Positions 36,142-40,560 of a DNA stretch of 40,560 bases are shown piece after piece. The stretch is from Akkermansiaceae bacterium (lineage in GTDB: Bacteria > Verrucomicrobiota > Verrucomicrobiia > Verrucomicrobiales > Akkermansiaceae): NCBI GenBank assembly GCA_015062015.1, contig SUVM01000004.1, forward strand, positions 1-40,560. The letters run 5' to 3'. Position 1 is the first letter of the stretch. Each line of letters opens with the position of its first letter. The notes beneath the pieces were generated by a model, which had not been told where the DNA came from, did not search any database, and worked only from the letters and a program-made list of their open reading frames with translations. A program made the translations under genes and the position numbers.

Positions 36142-37188
36142 GTGAAGTTAACACAGCTCAGGTTATACGCAATCAAACTGGCATTATACGGCGGCGGCTT
36201 ATTGTACTTAGCCGGCGACTTATTTTGGTGGCAAGGCCCCCTTTGGAGCACTCTGCACCAAGAATCCGAAGAAGCACAACAGCAAATCCGCAACACAGCC
36301 ATAGAAGTTTACGGCGAAAAAATTTCGCACAACGGCCTGCAACGCTTCACGGCAGAGCAAGCCTGCATCTGCGGACAACAGCCCGCCAATATAACCAAAC
36401 GCGCCCGTAACACCCTGATAACAGACCTCTTAATTCGGCTTAAAACCCGTTACAACGACTCCTCCGTACCGGACTTCGCCCAAGAGGCTACCGCCGCCGT
36501 TACCGAAGCAGAGAGCCGCGCTGCCTCGCCCGAGGCATTCGCGCAGCAACTGCAAACGCACGGCTACACCAAAAACACATTTACGCAAATGCTTGCCGTT
36601 ATCATGCGCGAGCAATACTATTTGCAGGAAACCTTAAAACAGCACTACACCGTATCGGATACCGAGGCTGCCACCCTGGCCGCGTATTTGGCGGATCGCT
36701 TGGTAATGCCCACGCATCGCCATGTGCGCCACATCTTTTTAGCCACGGCCGACAAAGACACCAACACCATACAACAGCAGGCAGAGCAACTGTTAAAACA
36801 GCTGCAAGCCTGCGACTCGCCGGAGACGCTTACTGCCACATTTACAGAGCTGGCAGCCCAATACAGCCAAGACCCGAGAACCGCGCAAACCGGCGGCGAC
36901 TTGGGGGATATTTATGTATACCCCACACCACCGCTGCCGGAGCTACACTTGTTCGGTCCGGAAGCCATACCGGCGCACCGGCCCGGCATTCTGCGCAGTC
37001 CGTGGGGTATTCACATCATCCTTGCCGGAGAAATAATCCCCCCACGCCCCTTAACACGAGAAGAATACGAGCCCAGCCTGCGCACAGCCATAGAGTCTTA
37101 CAAACGAGCAGAAGCCTTAAACTCTTGGATTAAACTGAATACTGCAGAGGCTCATCAGAAAAACAAAATACGTTACCATGAGCAATAG
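36142..37188 (+). CDS. Parvulin/PpiC-type peptidyl-prolyl isomerase, membrane anchored
   Basis: HVRHIFLAT...FTELAAQYSQDPRTAQTGGDLGDIY...RSPWGIHIILAGEIIP; N-terminal TM. GTG 36142 preferred because of promoter position; the longer ORF starts at 35986. Confidence 0.85.
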   Translation: MKLTQLRLYAIKLALYGGGLLYLAGDLFWWQGPLWSTLHQESEEAQQQIRNTAIEVYGEKISHNGLQRFTAEQACICGQQPANITKRARNTLITDLLIRLKTRYNDSSVPDFAQEATAAVTEAESRAASPEAFAQQLQTHGYTKNTFTQMLAVIMREQYYLQETLKQHYTVSDTEAATLAAYLADRLVMPTHRHVRHIFLATADKDTNTIQQQAEQLLKQLQACDSPETLTATFTELAAQYSQDPRTAQTGGDLGDIYVYPTPPLPELHLFGPEAIPAHRPGILRSPWGIHIILAGEIIPPRPLTREEYEPSLRTAIESYKRAEALNSWIKLNTAEAHQKNKIRYHEQ

Positions 37189-38488
37189 CACCCTTTCCGT
37201 CCACAAAATCCTGCATGGGCTGCAGGGCAACCTCACCGTCCCGGGAGACAAAAGCATCTCTCACCGCGTGGCGATTCTCGGGGCATTGGCCCATGGCTCT
37301 ATGCAGGTAACAAACTATCTGTGCAGTGAAGATTGCCTCAACACCCTCCGCGCTATGCAACAGCTCGGCGCGCAGGTTATCCCGGGAGATGCGCCCCAAA
37401 ACTTCACCATAGTCGGCACAGCCATGCAGCCCCATGCCCCGGCGCATGATATAGATTGCGGCAACTCCGGCACGGGGATGCGGCTGATGGCGGGCGTGCT
37501 GGCAGCCCTGCCCTTTGCCTCCCGAATGTACGGCGATGCCTCGCTGAGCAAACGCCCCATGCAACGCATCATCGCCCCCTTACAAGCCATGGGGGCGCGC
37601 ATCGAAGCCCAAGGTGCTAAAGAAGGCTGCGCCCCGTTACAAATTGACGGCAAAAGGCTTTCCCCCATCACTTACACCCTCCCCATGGCCAGCGCGCAGG
37701 TAAAAAGTGCCGTATTACTTGCCGGCATGCTTACCGGCGGCACCACAACCGTGCACCAACCGGCCATTACCCGAGATCATACCGAGCGACTCTTCGAGCA
37801 TTTTGGCATTCCTGCCACCATCTCCGACAACGGCCTCAGCATTTCCGTTACCGGGCCTGTAACTATAACGGCTAAAAACATTACCGTACCGGCAGACATA
37901 TCCTCCGCCGCGTTCTGGATGGTGGCAGCAGCCATAGTCCCCGGCAGCAAATTATGCCTTCGGGGTGTTGGCCTTAACCCCACACGCAACGCAATTCTGC
38001 GCGTACTGCAACGCATGGGGGCTCATATAGACATTACCCCCACCTGTACTGTCGGAGAGCCCTATGGCGACATCACCGTGCGCTATTCTCCGCACCTCAA
38101 AGGCACAGAAATACTTGCAGACGAAGTACCGAACCTGATAGACGAAATCCCCATTCTTGCCGTAGCCGCCGCTTTTGCCCAAGGACAAACCACCATCCGC
38201 AACGCAGCAGAACTGCGCGTTAAGGAGAGCGACCGCATTGCAACCACCGTGCAAAATCTACGCACGATGGGGGCTGCTGCAGAAGAATTTGAAGACGGGC
38301 TCGCCGTCTGCGGCGGTCAACCGCTACACGGTGCTGTGCTGGACAGCTTCGACGACCACCGCATTGCCATGAGCTTCCTCATTGCCGGTTTACAGGCAGA
38401 AGGCCACACCACACTGCTGCATTGCAAGAACATCAACACCTCTTACCCCGGCTTTGCAGAGCACCTGCACCGTTTTCTCAACGCTTAA
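37178..38488 (+). CDS. aroA: 3-phosphoshikimate 1-carboxyvinyltransferase (EPSP synthase)
   Basis: LTVPGDKSISHRVAILGALA, DCGNSGTGMRLMAGVLA, DASLSKRPMQRI, SAQVKSAVLLAGM, ELRVKESDRIATT, DDHRIAMSFLIAGL. Confidence 0.96.
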   Translation: MSNSTLSVHKILHGLQGNLTVPGDKSISHRVAILGALAHGSMQVTNYLCSEDCLNTLRAMQQLGAQVIPGDAPQNFTIVGTAMQPHAPAHDIDCGNSGTGMRLMAGVLAALPFASRMYGDASLSKRPMQRIIAPLQAMGARIEAQGAKEGCAPLQIDGKRLSPITYTLPMASAQVKSAVLLAGMLTGGTTTVHQPAITRDHTERLFEHFGIPATISDNGLSISVTGPVTITAKNITVPADISSAAFWMVAAAIVPGSKLCLRGVGLNPTRNAILRVLQRMGAHIDITPTCTVGEPYGDITVRYSPHLKGTEILADEVPNLIDEIPILAVAAAFAQGQTTIRNAAELRVKESDRIATTVQNLRTMGAAAEEFEDGLAVCGGQPLHGAVLDSFDDHRIAMSFLIAGLQAEGHTTLLHCKNINTSYPGFAEHLHRFLNA

Positions 38489-38497
38489 ACACCTGCC

Positions 38498-40357
38498 ATG
38501 GCCAGAATTACCGAAGAATGCGTCGCGCGCATCAAAGATTCTGCAGATATTGTAGACATTGTCGGCAACTGTATACAGCTGCGCCGCGCCGGTAATTCGT
38601 GGAAAGCCTGCTGCCCCTTTCACAACGAAAAAACACCATCTTTCCACGTTAACCCGGCACGGCAGAGCTTCCATTGTTTCGGTTGCGGCGTTGGTGGGGA
38701 CGCCATCCGCTTCCTGATGATGTTCGAAAACATCGACTACCCCACCGCCCTGCGCCGCGTGGCAGATAAAAACGGCATCGCTGTGGTAGAGGAAGACGAA
38801 AACCCCGAGCAACAACGCAAACGCCGTCTCCGTGCCCGTATCGTAGAGGCTAATCACCTCGCAGCAGACTACTTCCACCGCCAACTCTGCCGCAACCCGG
38901 AGGCCACCCATGTGCGCGCCTACCTCAAAGACCGCCACATCAATATAGAAATGGCCAAAGCCTGGCAACTCGGCTGGGCCCCACCCTCCTTCCTGCAATT
39001 TCAACAACTGGCTGCCTCTCACCGCTTGGATTCCGGATTGCTTACAGAAGCCTACCTTCTGCAAAACGGTAGCCGCGGCAACTACGCCGTCTTCCGGGAT
39101 CGTCTCATGTTCCCTATTCATAACATACGCGGAGAAATCGTCGGGTTCTCCGGTCGCATCATGGCAGAGGGCCAAGACCCGCGCAAGTACGTTAACACGG
39201 GAGATACCGTAGCCTTCCATAAGGGGGAGCTCCTCTTCGGGCTCTACAAAGCCACCGCCCACATTGCCAGAGCAGACATGACCGTCGTCATCTGCGAAGG
39301 GCAAATAGACGTCATTGCCTGCCACGAGAAAGCAGACATCCGCAACGCTGTTGCCGGCCTCGGCACCGCCTTTACGGATGAACACGCCAAAGCCCTGCGC
39401 AAATATGCCAAAAAGGCTATTCTGTGCTATGACGGCGACAACGCCGGCATCAAAGCCAGCGAAAAAACCTACCGCAAACTCGCCGCCACCGGTATGGAGG
39501 TTCTCATGGCAACTCTCCCCCCCGGCGAAGACCCGGATTCGCTCATCCTCCACAACGGCCCGGAGCCCCTGCGAGATGCCATCTCTCACGCCCGCCCCTA
39601 CTTAGAGGTACGGGCAGAAATAGAACAACGCCAAGCCGGCAATAATGCCGCTGCCCGCGCAGCCCTTGTTCCTCAGTTAGCAGACCTCGTTGCAGAAATT
39701 ACGGACCCTATCCGCCGCGATATCGTGATTGCCGATTTAGCCGTCCGGCTCAACACCGGGCTGGAGGAACTGCGAGCCACCGTAAACGAGATAATGCGCA
39801 ACCGCAAAGAAGCCCCCGGCTCCCCATACCCGCAAGATACCTACACAGAGGAAGAAGACTTCTCCATGCCGGGAGAATCTGCAGAGGACGGCAACCGGAG
39901 CGAGCCGCCCCCCCATCGGCACGTCGCCCCCATTCGCCTGCACCCCACCATACGCAACCTCATCGGCTATGCCGCTCGCAATACCGCAGCCCAACAAGCA
40001 CTTGTAGAAAGAATCGAAGAGCTGCAAGACCCCATCAACATGTTGCCCGGCGGTATTATCCTGCAAAAATTGCTCGAAACACTGCCCACCCCGGGGCAAA
40101 CCCCCGCTTGGCACGCCTTTGTACAGGCCTTACCACCGGAACAAGCCGCAGCCTTGGCCCATATGGATAACGAGCTGTTAGACATACCCGACGCAGACGA
40201 TTTCATGGCTCAAGCCTGCGCTCACGCAGCCGCAGATGCAGTAAAAGCCCGCATAGACGGTATCAAAACCGCCATCCGTGCCGGCAACATCACCCCGGAT
40301 GAAGTGGAACGCCTCTTCCGAGAGCTCAACGAGCTCCAACAGTTGCTTAATCATTAA
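38498..40357 (+). CDS. dnaG: DNA primase
   Basis: Zn motif CCPFHNEKTPSFHVNPARQSFHCFGCGVGGDAIRFLM, FRDRLMFPIHNIRGEIVGFSGR, VVICEGQIDVIACHEKADIRNAVAGLGTAFT, CYDGDNAG. Confidence 0.96.
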   Translation: MARITEECVARIKDSADIVDIVGNCIQLRRAGNSWKACCPFHNEKTPSFHVNPARQSFHCFGCGVGGDAIRFLMMFENIDYPTALRRVADKNGIAVVEEDENPEQQRKRRLRARIVEANHLAADYFHRQLCRNPEATHVRAYLKDRHINIEMAKAWQLGWAPPSFLQFQQLAASHRLDSGLLTEAYLLQNGSRGNYAVFRDRLMFPIHNIRGEIVGFSGRIMAEGQDPRKYVNTGDTVAFHKGELLFGLYKATAHIARADMTVVICEGQIDVIACHEKADIRNAVAGLGTAFTDEHAKALRKYAKKAILCYDGDNAGIKASEKTYRKLAATGMEVLMATLPPGEDPDSLILHNGPEPLRDAISHARPYLEVRAEIEQRQAGNNAAARAALVPQLADLVAEITDPIRRDIVIADLAVRLNTGLEELRATVNEIMRNRKEAPGSPYPQDTYTEEEDFSMPGESAEDGNRSEPPPHRHVAPIRLHPTIRNLIGYAARNTAAQQALVERIEELQDPINMLPGGIILQKLLETLPTPGQTPAWHAFVQALPPEQAAALAHMDNELLDIPDADDFMAQACAHAAADAVKARIDGIKTAIRAGNITPDEVERLFRELNELQQLLNH

Positions 40358-40369
40358 CAGGATTGCACC

Positions 40370-40560
40370 TCATGCCCGGAAAAGCGTTTCCAACAGCTCC
40401 GGGGCAAACTCATCCCCCTGAATAAGAGAGGCCAGCACGGGGACTCCGGTAACGTTTTCCAACAAATCGGCATTCGTTACAGCGGCGGTATCCCATTCCT
40501 CCCCGGGGTGGTTAAGCACAATACCGGCACAGGTGAGACCGGCATCTTGTATTGCCTTTA
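40370..40560 (-). CDS. Dethiobiotin synthetase-like protein, C-terminal part (truncated by window edge)
   Basis: Reverse complement reads KAIQDAGLTCAGIVLNHPGEEWDTAAVTNADLLENVTGVPVLASLIQGDEFAPELLETLFRA*; GIVLN plus TNxxLLExxTGVPVL resembles BioD. Absent from the ORF track because no start lies in the window. Confidence 0.65.
   Translation of the reverse strand, partial: KAIQDAGLTCAGIVLNHPGEEWDTAAVTNADLLENVTGVPVLASLIQGDEFAPELLETLFRA

Noticed and set aside
38390-39589. 399-aa ORF antisense to dnaG
   Set aside because: Lies opposite the unambiguous dnaG reading frame; long antisense ORFs are expected from this codon usage. No recognisable motifs.
1-40560. CRISPR arrays, tRNA/rRNA genes, IS elements
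   Set aside because: No regularly spaced repeats, no recognisable RNA gene and no transposase seen by eye; cannot exclude small RNAs without a covariance-model search.

Overview
40.56 kb of dense bacterial chromosome, about 34 CDS, mostly on the + strand. The gene content (menD-B-C, M29 aminopeptidases, a DUF5069-like protein, squalene/phytoene-type synthase, double-GTPase/GAP1-like proteins) suggests a Verrucomicrobiota/Planctomycetota-like genome; this is inference only. No rRNA, tRNA, CRISPR or IS element was recognised. Housekeeping genes include aroB, menD/B/C, thiL, dnaA, an Rrf2 regulator, tatA, a PpiC-type isomerase, aroA, dnaG and the 3' end of a bioD-like gene. Main points of interest: (1) an operon starting at 25129 that encodes an FHA-like/zinc-ribbon/degenerate double-GTPase-like protein, a GAP1-like membrane protein and a coiled-coil membrane protein, resembling NTPase-centred biological conflict modules; (2) a 935-aa lipoprotein that fuses two complete RND adaptor (MFP) modules next to its RND pump; (3) repeated sigma70-like promoters whose -10 box lies 6-10 nt from the start codon, with almost no Shine-Dalgarno sequences, implying widespread leaderless transcription; (4) paired Fur/PerR- or OxyR-like dyads just upstream of the peroxiredoxin -35 box. 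All family names come from motif recognition by eye; no database search was run.
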